This document shows, piece by piece, positions 36,416-45,781 of a stretch of DNA of 64,000 nt. This stretch comes from Sphaerochaeta associata. Lineage in GTDB: Bacteria; Spirochaetota; Spirochaetia; Sphaerochaetales; Sphaerochaetaceae. The position numbers were made by a program, and so were the translations under genes. Under the pieces are notes generated by a model that made no database searches, was not told where the DNA came from, and was given only the letters and a program-made list of their open reading frames with translations. The first letter of the stretch is position 1. The number at the start of each line of letters is the position of its first letter. The stretch spans positions 1,116,001-1,180,000 of the forward strand of contig NZ_CP094929.1 of assembly GCF_022869165.1 (NCBI RefSeq). Direction: 5' to 3'.

Positions 36416-36488
36416 CGGGTAGTAGCGCAGGGGCTAGCGCACTTGGTTCGGGACCAAGGGGTCGGAGGTTCAAATCCTCTCTGCCCGA
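36416..36488 (+). tRNA. tRNA-Pro (anticodon CGG)
   Basis: A 73-base cloverleaf. The acceptor is CGGGTAG/CTGCCCG with discriminator A. The anticodon arm CTTGG-TTCGGGA-CCAAG gives CGG. The T-arm is GAGGTTCAAATCCTC. The 3' CCA is not encoded. Confidence 0.93.
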
Positions 36489-36504
36489 GTATGCAGCATA
36501 TGAT

Positions 36505-36536
36505 AACTCCTTGTTTCGTAAGAGAAATGAGGAGTT
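36505..36536 (+). terminator. Rho-independent terminator after tRNA-Pro
   Basis: AACTCCTTGTTTC pairs with GAAATGAGGAGTT around a six-base loop (13 pairs, two of them G-U) and is followed by TTCTGTTTAT. Confidence 0.75.
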
Positions 36537-36557
36537 TTCTGTTTATAGGAGCACTCG

Positions 36558-37367
36558 ATGTACACCACCTTGGCCTTGGATTTGGACGGAACTCTCACTA
36601 CCAGCACCAAAGAAATCACCCTGCGCTCAAAAGAGGCGGTCCAACGCGCCTACGACAAGGGGGTACACATCGTCCTGGCAAGCGGAAGGCCCGTTTTGGG
36701 CATTGTCCCGGTTGCTGAGAGGCTTGGTCTGCTGGGAGAGGATGCCACCATCCTTGCCTACAACGGGGGGCAGCTGGTCAGTACCCGTGATCTTAAAGTC
36801 ATGTGGGAGAGAAGTGTGGACCTGCGCACAATCCACACCTGTTTTGCCTATGCAAGGCAGCACAAGCTCGCCGCCCTCAGTTACGACAGCAAGGGTGTAA
36901 TCACCGAAATGCCAGATGACCGGTATGTAGGGCTGGAGGCATACAACAACACCATTCCCATCCGCAGGGTTGATGATCTTGTTGCAGAGGTTCGTCATCC
37001 CATGCCCAAGGTGATGATCGTAGGTGAACCGAAGCGGCTTCTTGAAGCCAGGGCGGCGTTGCTCCCGTTGGTAGGCGAACATGCCGACCTGGGATTCAGC
37101 GACCCGTTCTTCATGGAAATCACGGCAAAAGGAGTACAGAAAGCATCAAGTCTGACTACGTTGCTTGCGCTGCTGGGCCATACTGCACAAGACCTCATGG
37201 TCATCGGCGACGGCCTCAACGATGTGCCGATGTTCGGCATCGCAGGCCTTGCCGTCGCCATGGACAATGCAAGTGACGAAGTGAAGGCGCATGCCCATAC
37301 CACAACGGCTTCCAACAACGAAGACGGGGTTGCACGGGCCATAGAACGCCATATTCTTTCCAAATAG
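36558..37367 (+). CDS. HAD superfamily hydrolase, Cof type
   Basis: 269 residues. The nucleophile motif is LALDLDGTLTTS at the N-terminus. Motif II follows (VLASGRP), and the C-terminal motif IV is VIGDGLNDVPMF. A Cof-type cap lies between them. The class IIB members dephosphorylate sugar phosphates, pyridoxal phosphate or flavin precursors. AGGAG lies before the ATG. It sits between a tRNA terminator and the BMP operon promoter, so it is probably on its own transcript. Confidence 0.9.
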   Translation: MYTTLALDLDGTLTTSTKEITLRSKEAVQRAYDKGVHIVLASGRPVLGIVPVAERLGLLGEDATILAYNGGQLVSTRDLKVMWERSVDLRTIHTCFAYARQHKLAALSYDSKGVITEMPDDRYVGLEAYNNTIPIRRVDDLVAEVRHPMPKVMIVGEPKRLLEARAALLPLVGEHADLGFSDPFFMEITAKGVQKASSLTTLLALLGHTAQDLMVIGDGLNDVPMFGIAGLAVAMDNASDEVKAHAHTTTASNNEDGVARAIERHILSK

Positions 37368-37382
37368 GGCAAAAACTCTTCA

Positions 37383-37410
37383 TTCACAATACTTTTTGTT
37401 GTGGTACAAT
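37383..37410 (+). promoter_or_regulatory. Promoter of the nucleoside ABC operon
   Basis: TTCACA, 16-base spacer, TACAAT with an upstream TGG (extended -10 character), 43 bases before the start of the binding-protein gene. Confidence 0.7.
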
Positions 37411-37453
37411 ACCAGGTACATTCATCACGGACCAACCATAAGGAGGGTAATCC

Positions 37454-38554
37454 ATGAAAAAACTGACTATTCTGGTACTTGTATTGGCGATGGCAACCAT
37501 GCTCTTCGCCCAAGGCGGCAAGGAAGCGGCGGCATCCGACGGCAGACCGACCATCCGCCTGCTCACCGACGCAACCGGTATCGACGACAAGTCCTTCAAC
37601 GCAGCAGCGTGGAGAGGCATCGTCGAGTACTATGGTGATACGGTTGAAAAACCTGCCAACCGCGGCAAGCTCTACGATGTAGTGACTGCACAGACCCAGG
37701 ACATGTACATCCCCAATCTCAGACAAGCTTCCGATGAAGGCTATGACCTGATCATGGTCACCGGATTCACCTGGGCCGATGCGCTGAGCGAAGTCGCCCC
37801 CCAGTATCCTGATCAGAAGTACACCATCGTCGACGTAGACTGGGTTGGACAGCCCAACGTCATGGAATTCATCTATTCAGAGGAGCAGGGCTCGTTCCTC
37901 GTCGGACTGGCCGCTGCACTGCAGGCCAAGGAAGACGGCATCCAGAATCCAAGATTCGGATTCATCGGCGGTGTTCCCGGAGCAACCATCACCAAGTTTG
38001 AGATGGGCTATGTACAGGGTATTCGTTCGGTGTTCCCCAATGCTCAGATTTATGACTACTACGCCAACGACTGGGGCAAGCCCGAGCTTGCAAAGGCACA
38101 GGCGAAGAACTGGTACGACATGGGCGTCTACTGCATTTTCAGCGCAGCTGGTGGAACCGGAAACGGAACCATCGCACAGGCCAAGGAGTATCGCAATCAG
38201 GGCAAGAACGTCTGGGCGATCGGTGTTGACAGCGACCAGTACGCCGATGGAATCTACACCGGAACCAAGAGTGCCGTTCTGACGTCGATGCTCAAGAGAG
38301 TGGAGAACTCTTCCCTGATGGTCCTCAAGGCCGTTGCAGATGGATCTTTCTCCGGTGGTGTGGTTCAGATGGGCATGGCCGACGATGGCGTTGGATATTC
38401 AACCGCCAACCCCGAACTCAGCGCAAACGTGGTCAAACTGGTCGATGCAGCCAAGGCTGACATCAACAGCGGAAAGATCAAGATTTTCAAGACCTATCGC
38501 GAGGCCCTTGCAGCAGGGGCTGCGCCCGCAGGCCTTGCAGCGCTTGATGACTGA
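37454..38554 (+). CDS. BMP-family (PnrA-like) nucleoside-binding protein
   Basis: 366 residues. A signal peptide (ending MLFAQGG) is followed by a periplasmic-binding fold. Family blocks include TDATGIDDKSFNAAAWRG at the start of the mature part and GFIGGVPGATITKFEMGY. In Treponema, PnrA of this family binds purine nucleosides. No lipobox Cys is visible, so the protein is probably periplasmic rather than a lipoprotein. AGGAGGG precedes the ATG. First gene of an operon ending with nucleoside phosphorylase and a nitroreductase. Confidence 0.9.
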   Translation: MKKLTILVLVLAMATMLFAQGGKEAAASDGRPTIRLLTDATGIDDKSFNAAAWRGIVEYYGDTVEKPANRGKLYDVVTAQTQDMYIPNLRQASDEGYDLIMVTGFTWADALSEVAPQYPDQKYTIVDVDWVGQPNVMEFIYSEEQGSFLVGLAAALQAKEDGIQNPRFGFIGGVPGATITKFEMGYVQGIRSVFPNAQIYDYYANDWGKPELAKAQAKNWYDMGVYCIFSAAGGTGNGTIAQAKEYRNQGKNVWAIGVDSDQYADGIYTGTKSAVLTSMLKRVENSSLMVLKAVADGSFSGGVVQMGMADDGVGYSTANPELSANVVKLVDAAKADINSGKIKIFKTYREALAAGAAPAGLAALDD

Positions 38555-38564
38555 TTGCATCGAT

Positions 38565-38584
38565 GCCGGCAGGAGACTGCCGGC
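38565..38584 (+). terminator. Intra-operon hairpin after the binding-protein gene
   Basis: The perfect eight-pair stem GCCGGCAG/CTGCCGGC with a GAGA loop is followed by a pyrimidine-rich run but not by a true T-tract. It likely stabilises or limits the transcript so that binding protein exceeds permease. Confidence 0.6.
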
Positions 38585-38644
38585 TCTCTCCCTGCCCATT
38601 GGATGAAGTGGTCAGAGAAAGAGCCTTGAAATGAGGAGCTGACG

Positions 38645-40174
38645 GTGAGCGAATACGCGATTGAGATGAATAACATCACCAAAACGTTTCCCGGTGTTGT
38701 GGCGAACGACAAGGTGATATTGCAGGTAAAACATCAGGAAATCCATGCACTTCTGGGTGAGAACGGGGCTGGAAAATCTACATTGATGTCCATTCTGTTC
38801 GGGTCGTACAGTGCCGACAGCGGCAGCATCCTGCTCGATGGCAAGCCTGTCGAGATCAAGAACCCCAATGTAGCTACGAGTCTGGGGATAGGGATGGTGC
38901 ATCAGCACTTCAAGCTGGTGCAGAACTACACCGTCACCGAGAATATCGTCTTGGGGGTGGAACCTACGAAAGGCCGTCTGCTCGATATGAAACGCGCCCG
39001 GGAGCGGGTTGAAGCGCTGAGCAGCCAGTACGCACTCAAGGTCGACCCCGATTCCTTGGTCGAGGATATAACAGTCGGCCAGCAGCAGCGTGTCGAGATT
39101 CTGAAAACGCTGTATCGCAACGCAAATATCATTATTTTCGATGAACCGACGGCTGTCTTGACTCCTCAGGAGATTGATGAGTTGATGGAAATTCTCAAAA
39201 AGCTCCGCTCTGAGGGAAAGACCATTGTACTGATCACCCATAAGCTCAAGGAAATCAAGGAAGTCTGTGACCGTTGTACGGTCCTTCGACGCGGGCGATG
39301 CATTGGAACGGTCGATGTGCAGGATGTCAGCGAGCAGGACCTTGCCGAAATGATGGTGGGCCGGGCGGTGAAGTTCGAGATCGATAAACCCGAGCAACAG
39401 GCGGGCAGGGTGATGTTGAGCCTGCAGCATCTGCAGGTCGCAGACATAAGCGGCGCCCTTCGTGTCAAGGATTTGAGCCTCGATGTGCATGAGGGCGAAA
39501 TCGTCGGCATTGCGGGTGTCGACGGCAACGGTCAGAGCGAGCTACTCGGCGCCATCACCGGTTTGTTGCCGCTTTCAGGTGGCTCCATCCTGCTTGACGG
39601 CACATCGATCGGAAATCTCTCCATCCGACAGAGGATCGAGAAGGGACTTGGCTACATCCCCGAGGATCGAAAGAAGTACGGGGTGGTGGGAGAGTTCTCC
39701 ATTGCAGAGAATACCGCCCTTAAGAACTACTACCGCGACACATACCGTAAGCGCTTCGGCATCTTGGACTTTGAGGCGATGAACCAGGAGGCTGAGAATC
39801 TCATCGCGCAGTTCGATATCCGCAGTGCCGAGGGGGCGAAGACCAATGCAGGCAGCCTTTCAGGGGGAAACCAACAGAAGGTCATTGTCGCCAGGGAGAT
39901 CTCCCTCTCCCCGAAGGTCCTGGTGGTGGCCCAACCCACCCGGGGCTTGGATGTTGGAGCGATCGAGTACATCCGAAAACGGATCATTGCAGAGCGGGCG
40001 AAGGGCAGGGCCATCCTGTTGGTCTCCTTCGAGCTGGATGAGATCATGAATCTCTGCGACCGCATTGCAACCATCAGCAAGGGGAGTATTGTGGCGGTGA
40101 ACAAGCAGCATGAGGTTACTGAATACGAAATTGGATTAATGATGGCAGGATCGAAGAAGGAGGCGGCGCGATGA
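38645..40174 (+). CDS. Nucleoside/sugar ABC transporter ATP-binding protein (two ABC domains)
   Basis: 509 residues with two fused ATPase domains, as in the RbsA/NupO-type importers. The first has Walker A LLGENGAGKST, an atypical signature VGQQQRVEILKT and IIFDEPTAVLT. The second has a degenerate Walker A (IAGVDGNGQSE), LSGGNQQKVIVAREI and VVAQPTRGLDVG. GTG start with GAGGAG. Its stop overlaps the next start as ATGA, so the operon is translationally coupled. Confidence 0.92.
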   Translation: MSEYAIEMNNITKTFPGVVANDKVILQVKHQEIHALLGENGAGKSTLMSILFGSYSADSGSILLDGKPVEIKNPNVATSLGIGMVHQHFKLVQNYTVTENIVLGVEPTKGRLLDMKRARERVEALSSQYALKVDPDSLVEDITVGQQQRVEILKTLYRNANIIIFDEPTAVLTPQEIDELMEILKKLRSEGKTIVLITHKLKEIKEVCDRCTVLRRGRCIGTVDVQDVSEQDLAEMMVGRAVKFEIDKPEQQAGRVMLSLQHLQVADISGALRVKDLSLDVHEGEIVGIAGVDGNGQSELLGAITGLLPLSGGSILLDGTSIGNLSIRQRIEKGLGYIPEDRKKYGVVGEFSIAENTALKNYYRDTYRKRFGILDFEAMNQEAENLIAQFDIRSAEGAKTNAGSLSGGNQQKVIVAREISLSPKVLVVAQPTRGLDVGAIEYIRKRIIAERAKGRAILLVSFELDEIMNLCDRIATISKGSIVAVNKQHEVTEYEIGLMMAGSKKEAAR

Positions 40175-41268
40175 AACTCTCACGTCAAAAATTCATCCAA
40201 TCGGATGGGGCCGTTTCCGTCATGGTTGTCGTATTGGGTTTCTTGGTAGGGACGGTTTTGGTCGCCTTGGTAGGGAAGAACCCCTTGAACATGTACAAGG
40301 CGCTTTTTCAGGCTCTCAGTGGTTACAATATTGACAACGGCCGGATGAACGTCCGATACATCGCCGAGACACTCAACTACTCGGTTCCTTTCATCCTCTG
40401 CGGTCTTTCAATGGGGTTTGCCAAACGTGTCGGTCTGTTCAACATCGGAGGCGAGGGCCAGTACATCATGGGCATGACCATAGCGCAGGCAATCGCACTG
40501 CTTGGCCCCCGAATTCCAGTGATGCATTGGATGTTCGCGATGGTAGGTGCTGTACTCATCGGATCGTTGTGGGGCGGGGTGGTGGGAATCCTGAAGGCGA
40601 AGTATGAGGTGAGCGAGGTCGTCTCCACCATCATGCTCAACTATGTTGCGCTGTACCTGAGCCGCATCATCTGCCTGCAACTGCCGGGTGCCACCACCTA
40701 TAAGACGGCGAACTTTCCCGAAACCGCCTTGATCGGGAATGCCTTCTTTCAGAAGATCACCAACAACTCACTGCTGAACAACGGAATATTCATGATGGTT
40801 GGAGCTGTATTGGTCTACTGGTTCATCATGGAGAAGACCAGCCTCGGATACGGCATGCGGGCCACTGGTTTCAACAAGGATGCAGCCAGGGCAAGCGGTA
40901 TTCCGGTAGTAAAATCCATTTCCATCTCCATGGCCATCAGCGGGGCGTTTGCAGGACTTGCAGGGGGCATCGTAGCGCTGGGTTCCTTCAAGTATGGGCG
41001 TGTACTCTCGGGTATGGACAACTACGGCTTCGACGGTATTGCAGTTGCGTTGGTAGGCAACTGTACAGCCTTGGGTACCACCTTGGCCGGCTTGCTCTTC
41101 GGACTCCTGAAGAACGCCCAAGCCCTGATGCAGGGTAAGCAGATTCCCAAGGAAATCACTTTCATCATCCAAGGTCTCATTGTAATTTTCATCGCCCTGC
41201 GCTCTGCCCTCAAGCTCTACCAGGAGTACTTGGACAAGAAGCAGCTGCAGAAGGAGGTAGGAGTCTAA
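40171..41268 (+). CDS. Nucleoside ABC transporter permease (first)
   Basis: 365 residues with about nine or ten spans, of the BPD_transp_2 family (NupP/YufP-like). The recognised block is KRVGLFNIGGEGQYIMGM. Together with its partner it forms the membrane channel for nucleosides. Overlapping start and stop with both neighbours. Confidence 0.9.
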   Translation: MKLSRQKFIQSDGAVSVMVVVLGFLVGTVLVALVGKNPLNMYKALFQALSGYNIDNGRMNVRYIAETLNYSVPFILCGLSMGFAKRVGLFNIGGEGQYIMGMTIAQAIALLGPRIPVMHWMFAMVGAVLIGSLWGGVVGILKAKYEVSEVVSTIMLNYVALYLSRIICLQLPGATTYKTANFPETALIGNAFFQKITNNSLLNNGIFMMVGAVLVYWFIMEKTSLGYGMRATGFNKDAARASGIPVVKSISISMAISGAFAGLAGGIVALGSFKYGRVLSGMDNYGFDGIAVALVGNCTALGTTLAGLLFGLLKNAQALMQGKQIPKEITFIIQGLIVIFIALRSALKLYQEYLDKKQLQKEVGV

Positions 41269-42179
41269 TGAGTATGATATGGGGAATGCTTCCTTCTGTT
41301 CTGATGATTGTAGCCCCGATTCTCATCACCGCCATCGGCGGTATGATTTGTGAGAAGGCGGGTGTCGTAAATATCGCCCTTGAAGGCCTGATGGCCATCG
41401 GAGCCTGTACTGCAGCCGCAGCCCACGTGTTGATGGAGGGTTCTGGCATGCCTCACTCACTCTCGCTCTTCCTGGCGCTGACGATGGGTCTTGTCGTCGG
41501 AGGCCTGTTCTCCTTGGTGCACGCCCTGGCGGCCATCAACTTGAATGCCGACCAGACCATCAGCGGTACGGGCATCAACCTGCTGGCAAACGGCGTCACC
41601 ATATTCGCCAGCCAGATTCTCTTCAGCGCCGATCGCACCCGTGAGTTCCGCATGGGTATGCAGACCGACGCTCTGGGCATCTATCCTACGGCTTATATCG
41701 CAATTGCGGTTGTGGTACTGTCATGGTTCCTGCTCTACAAGATTCCGTTCGGAGTGCATCTCAGAGCCTGCGGCGAACATCCGGGAGCGGCTGAGAGTGT
41801 GGGTATCAATGTCAAGAAAATGCGTTATTTCGCTGTGGTTGCCAGCGGGGTGCTGGCCGGTCTTGCCGGAGGGTGCGTGGTGCTCACCCAGACCATCCAG
41901 TATACGTCAAATACCATCAACGGCCGCGGCTTCATCGCCCTTGCAGCGGTTTCCTTCGGGAGGTGGAGACCCCTTGGGGTGACAGGAGCTGCCTTGCTCT
42001 TCGGTACCGCCCAGGCGTTCGCCATAATCGCCAACAATATTCCGGCGCTCAGGGTGCTGCCCACCGAGGTGTTCAATATTTTGCCCTATGTAGTAACGCT
42101 CGCCGCCCTGGTGCTCTTCAGCGGCAAGAACTATGCACCCAGCGCAGCCGGCAAAGCGTATGAGAAGGGGGCCAGCTGA
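41268..42179 (+). CDS. Nucleoside ABC transporter permease (second)
   Basis: 303 residues with about eight or nine spans, of the BPD_transp_2 family (NupQ/YufQ-like). The block CEKAGVVNIALEGLMAIGA matches the first permease's equivalent. The start overlaps the previous stop (TAATG) and its stop overlaps the PNP start (TGATG). Confidence 0.9.
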   Translation: MSMIWGMLPSVLMIVAPILITAIGGMICEKAGVVNIALEGLMAIGACTAAAAHVLMEGSGMPHSLSLFLALTMGLVVGGLFSLVHALAAINLNADQTISGTGINLLANGVTIFASQILFSADRTREFRMGMQTDALGIYPTAYIAIAVVVLSWFLLYKIPFGVHLRACGEHPGAAESVGINVKKMRYFAVVASGVLAGLAGGCVVLTQTIQYTSNTINGRGFIALAAVSFGRWRPLGVTGAALLFGTAQAFAIIANNIPALRVLPTEVFNILPYVVTLAALVLFSGKNYAPSAAGKAYEKGAS

Positions 42180-42895
42180 TGACACCCCACAATCGTGCAG
42201 ACAAAGCTGATATTGCTTCTGTTGTTCTGGCCCCCGGCGATCCGCTTCGGGCCAAGCTGGTTGCCGAACACTTTTTACGTGATGCAAGCCTTGTAACCGA
42301 TGTTCGCAACGTATTGGGCTATACCGGCTTTTTTCAGGGGCGGAAGGTCTCAGTGATGGCAACCGGCATGGGCGGGCCCTCGATCGGGATTTACAGCTAT
42401 GAGCTTTTTACCACCTATGATGTGAAGACAATCATCCGCATCGGTACCTGCGGAGGTCTGCAGAAGCAGATCGGCGTAGGGGATTTGGTCTATGCTATGA
42501 CTGCCAGTACCGACTCTGCCTGGGCCCACCAATACAACCTCAAAGGGACACTCAGCCCCTGCTGCGATAGTTCCTTGCTTGTAAAAGCGGTCGATCAGGC
42601 ACAGATGATGGGATATCCCTGCCATGCGGGCATGGTGTTTTCCAGCGACCTGTTCTCCTCCTACAACGCCTTGGGGGAGGATAGTTGGAAGGCATGGGCA
42701 CGGATGGGAGCCCTCGCCCAGGATATGGAAACCTATGCACTCTATGCGACGGCTGCGTGGACGCAGCGGCGTGCTCTCTCGATCCTGACCATGACCGACA
42801 GCTGTGTAACCGGTGAGGGGTTTGGTCCCGATATGCGAAGCAAAGGCCTGTATCCCATGATCGAAGTCGCCCTGCATGTTGCGCTGGAGGTGTAG
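42179..42895 (+). CDS. deoD: Purine nucleoside phosphorylase, DeoD type
   Basis: 238 residues of the hexameric nucleoside phosphorylase family. Phosphate-binding and base-binding blocks are LAPGDPLRAK, MATGMGGPSIGIYSYEL and IRIGTCGGLQ. The DMETYALYATA segment carries the purine/ribose-binding Glu, and SILTMTDSC holds the catalytic Asp region. It cleaves imported purine nucleosides to base and ribose 1-phosphate, which matches its place after the transporter genes. Confidence 0.9.
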   Translation: MTPHNRADKADIASVVLAPGDPLRAKLVAEHFLRDASLVTDVRNVLGYTGFFQGRKVSVMATGMGGPSIGIYSYELFTTYDVKTIIRIGTCGGLQKQIGVGDLVYAMTASTDSAWAHQYNLKGTLSPCCDSSLLVKAVDQAQMMGYPCHAGMVFSSDLFSSYNALGEDSWKAWARMGALAQDMETYALYATAAWTQRRALSILTMTDSCVTGEGFGPDMRSKGLYPMIEVALHVALEV

Positions 42896-42897
42896 TG

Positions 42898-43509
42898 ATG
42901 GATTTTCTTGAGGCCATGCAACATCGGTTTGCCTGCAAGGTATACGACAGCCGGCGAGTGCTTGAAGACAGCGAGATCCAAAAGATTCTCGAATACGGAA
43001 GGCTCACTCCCACTTCCTTCGGTCTTGAGCTCTGGTCTTTTCATGTCGTACAAGGCTCACAGAAAAAAGAGGCTTTGTTTCATGCCTGTTTTGACCAAGA
43101 GTCGGTCAGGACCAGCGCGATGACGCTAGCCGTCTTGGTTCGCACCTCAGCGTTTGCCAATCCTGATGGGGATCTGGTACACAGCCGCGGCAAGCGCTTT
43201 CCCGATCCATTGTCGGTGTTCATCGATGACTACCGCCCTTATTACGATTTTCTCAGGTCGGAAGGCAGGCTCGATTGCTGGCTGAAAAGCCAAGGGTATC
43301 TGGCTATTGCAAACATGATGACCGGAGCCGCCGCCATGGGTATCCAAAGCTGCGCGATTGAAGGCTTCGATGAGAAGAAGGTGCTCAGGGTCCTGGATGT
43401 CAGTTCCGATCAATGGCAGGTCTCCCTGCTTGCAACCTTCGGCTATCCTGCTGAAGAGGAGCGGCCGAAGATTCGCCAGAGTCTGGACAGCCTGGTAACG
43501 TACCACTGA
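42898..43509 (+). CDS. Nitroreductase family protein
   Basis: 203 residues, an FMN-dependent NAD(P)H oxidoreductase. The N-terminal block QHRFACKVYDSRRV and YGRLTPTSFGLELWSF are the FMN-binding signature; IANMMTGAAAMGIQSCAIEG is the later conserved segment. The ATG at 42898 with GGAGG upstream is preferred to the overlapping GTG. Last gene of the nucleoside operon; the role there is not evident. Confidence 0.88.
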   Translation: MDFLEAMQHRFACKVYDSRRVLEDSEIQKILEYGRLTPTSFGLELWSFHVVQGSQKKEALFHACFDQESVRTSAMTLAVLVRTSAFANPDGDLVHSRGKRFPDPLSVFIDDYRPYYDFLRSEGRLDCWLKSQGYLAIANMMTGAAAMGIQSCAIEGFDEKKVLRVLDVSSDQWQVSLLATFGYPAEEERPKIRQSLDSLVTYH

Positions 43510-43510
43510 C

Positions 43511-44428
43511 CTAGGGAAGATTGGCCAGAGCGCGATCCACCAAGGTCCAGAACCAAGGAATGTCAATGCGCTTGGCAACCAGGACGCCACCCTCGGATGA
43601 AGTGGGTGTTTTGGTTGTTTTGCCGTAGGTGGGCCCTTCACACGTATCAACATAAACCGTGCAATACTCGGCTTCCACCTTGGAAGGATCGACCAGGTAT
43701 GCTACGCACAGGGGATCGTGCATCTGCGGTTCTCCCTGTCCGCGCTTTGTATAGTTTGCGGTATAGGTATCCATGCAGGAGCTGAAGACTGACGTGCTCA
43801 GTCCGCTTCGTGTACGGAAATCCGCCAAACGTGCAGGACTGAGGGTGACAAGGCGGGTGCAGTCCAACGGAAAAAGCACCAGTTTCGCTCCCGAGGAAAA
43901 GACCTGGGCGGCGGCTTCGGGATCGGCATAGGTATTGAACTCGGCACTCTCTGTGACATTGCCCCGGCTGAACGACCCTCCCATGATCACAATCTGCTTG
44001 CAAAGGCTCGCCACCGATGGCTCTCGGCTAAGAGCGAGTGCCAGGTCGGTCAAGGGACCTACACTGACGATGGTGATCTGGTGGGGATTGGCTTTCACCA
44101 ACCTGATGAGTGCTTCAATGCCGTCTTCTTCTCGTACCTTTTGGAATGTTCTTGGAGCAAAAACCGGACCGTCCAGTCCTGACTCGCCGTGGAAATCACC
44201 GGCCTCAACCGGCTTTCTCACCAAAGGCTTGTCTGCACCCTTGTAGACAGGACATCTGATTCCAGCCGTTTCAAGAATATTCAAAGTGTTTTCCACTGTC
44301 TTGACCAAGCCTACGTTTCCTGCGGTTGCGATTACCGCCTCGATGCTGATCTCTTCCAAGCCAGCGGCAAGGAACAAGGCGACTGCATCATCCAATCCTG
44401 TATCGACATCCAAAATAATCCGTTCCAT
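43511..44428 (-). CDS. Inosine-uridine preferring nucleoside hydrolase
   Basis: 305 residues. The diagnostic N-terminal calcium-binding motif ILDVDTGLDDAVAL is intact; further blocks are TAGNVGLVKTVENTLNIL and GRANT-free NPHQITIVSVGPLTDLALA. The enzyme hydrolyses the N-glycosidic bond of ribonucleosides. It is directly downstream of the NCS2 permease gene (adjacent, no gap), so uptake of bases and nucleoside cleavage are linked. Which nucleoside it prefers cannot be told. Confidence 0.9.
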   Translation of the reverse strand: MERIILDVDTGLDDAVALFLAAGLEEISIEAVIATAGNVGLVKTVENTLNILETAGIRCPVYKGADKPLVRKPVEAGDFHGESGLDGPVFAPRTFQKVREEDGIEALIRLVKANPHQITIVSVGPLTDLALALSREPSVASLCKQIVIMGGSFSRGNVTESAEFNTYADPEAAAQVFSSGAKLVLFPLDCTRLVTLSPARLADFRTRSGLSTSVFSSCMDTYTANYTKRGQGEPQMHDPLCVAYLVDPSKVEAEYCTVYVDTCEGPTYGKTTKTPTSSEGGVLVAKRIDIPWFWTLVDRALANLP

Positions 44429-45721
44429 CTAATTCCTCTTTGGCAGCATGACATGCAAGGCGACAGCCACGATGGTGGCGATTACTACCGGCGATTCTCC
44501 GAATATGGTCTGAAACCAAGCAGGGAAGGTAGAAAGGGCGGCCGAAGAATCGGCAATCCCAATGCCGAGTGCAGCCGATAGACCGACTATGGACGTATTT
44601 CGGTAGTTCATCTCCTCTGATACTACCAACTTCATCCCGGTCATGGCAATCGAGGCAAAAACACTGATCGTCGCTCCTCCCAATACACTTTGGGGAATGG
44701 TGGTGAGCAGGGCGGAAAACTTGGGGACCAAACCTGCGATGAGAAGAATAAGTGCAGAAAGGGAGAGCGTATAGCGGTTGATCACCTTCGTGGTGGTTAC
44801 AATTCCGACATTCTGGCTGTAGGTTGCCGTTGGAAGGCCTCCCAGCAGCGATCCAAGCACATTGGACAAGCCGTATCCGACAATGCCCCGTTTCAATTCC
44901 TTGTTTGTGGGCTCTCGGTCCATTGAGCCTACGGTGGTGGCGGTGAAGTCGCCGATCGCCTGGATCGAGTTGATCGCAAACAAGATTCCCAGAGAGAAGC
45001 ACGCGGCCACCTCGAAGCGGAGGCTGAAATGCATGAGCCTGGGTGCCTGAAAGAGGCTGGCACTGCTTACTGCGGTGAAGTCTACAATTCCCAGCAACAG
45101 GGAGAGGATGTAGCCGACGGCAATACCGATGAGAATGGAGGCAAGCTTGAAGATACCCTTTCCCATATGGTTGAGGACCGTGACGATGGCAAGGGTGAGA
45201 AAGGCGAGCAGCCAGTTCTGAGCCGACCCGTAGGAGGGGCTGTCCACCCCTCCTGCCATGTAGTTGATGGCGGTGGGGTAGAGCGAGAGACCGATGGTGA
45301 AGACAACCGTGCCGGTTATGAGGGGAGGGAAGAGGACGCGAAGGCGTTTTACATTGAGTCCGACCAGCACGGCGATCAGACCTCCGACCAATTGCGACCC
45401 GAATATGGTGGCAAGGTCGTAGCCGCCTGCGATGGCCTGCATGGTGGGAAGGTAGGCGAAGCTCACTCCCAGGATCACCGGAAGTCCTGCCCCGAACGGT
45501 CCGATCGGAAAGAGCTGGAGGAACGTCGCCAAGGCTGCGATTACCAGCGCTCCCTGCACCAGGATGATGGAATCCTGGCTTGAGAGGCCTGCAACCCTGC
45601 TCAGGATGAGGGCCGGCGTCACACAACCGACGATCATGGCAACCACATGCTGGACGGCCAATGGCAGGGCCTTGCTTAAGGGAGGTCTCCCACTGAGCTC
45701 GAAGATACTTGCTTGGTTCAT
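44429..45721 (-). CDS. NCS2 family nucleobase permease (xanthine/uracil type)
   Basis: 430 residues with about 13 spans. Signatures are GLPTATYSQNVGIVTTTKV and TIPQSVLGGATISVFASIA, which place it in the xanthine/uric acid part of the NCS2 family. It imports a purine or xanthine with protons or sodium. The ATG at 45721 begins the recognisable protein; the upstream in-frame extension is not convincing. No strong Shine-Dalgarno sequence; TACCAT lies six bases upstream. Confidence 0.88.
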   Translation of the reverse strand: MNQASIFELSGRPPLSKALPLAVQHVVAMIVGCVTPALILSRVAGLSSQDSIILVQGALVIAALATFLQLFPIGPFGAGLPVILGVSFAYLPTMQAIAGGYDLATIFGSQLVGGLIAVLVGLNVKRLRVLFPPLITGTVVFTIGLSLYPTAINYMAGGVDSPSYGSAQNWLLAFLTLAIVTVLNHMGKGIFKLASILIGIAVGYILSLLLGIVDFTAVSSASLFQAPRLMHFSLRFEVAACFSLGILFAINSIQAIGDFTATTVGSMDREPTNKELKRGIVGYGLSNVLGSLLGGLPTATYSQNVGIVTTTKVINRYTLSLSALILLIAGLVPKFSALLTTIPQSVLGGATISVFASIAMTGMKLVVSEEMNYRNTSIVGLSAALGIGIADSSAALSTFPAWFQTIFGESPVVIATIVAVALHVMLPKRN

Positions 45722-45765
45722 GGTTCGATGGTACCACAATACCTGGAGGCGCTCTAGGAAAAATG

Positions 45766-45774
45766 TGCTACTAT
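45766..45774 (+). promoter_or_regulatory. Extended -10 element of the esterase gene, likely leaderless
   Basis: TGCTACTAT (extended -10, TGn plus TACTAT), then seven bases to the ATG at 45782, with no Shine-Dalgarno sequence. Confidence 0.5.
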
Positions 45775-45781
45775 AGGCGGT

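Noticed and set aside
37368-37453. Purine riboswitch ahead of the nucleoside operon
   Set aside because: Only about 36 bases lie between the expected transcription start and the coding region, too short for the aptamer.
45029-45583. Plus-strand reading frame of 184 codons opposite the NCS2 permease
   Set aside because: Acidic and glycine-rich antisense reading of a membrane protein gene, with no homology or ribosome-binding site.
44388-45737. Long minus-strand frame of 449 codons overlapping the permease
   Set aside because: His/Arg/Pro-rich composition typical of a shifted frame; the NCS2 frame carries all family motifs.
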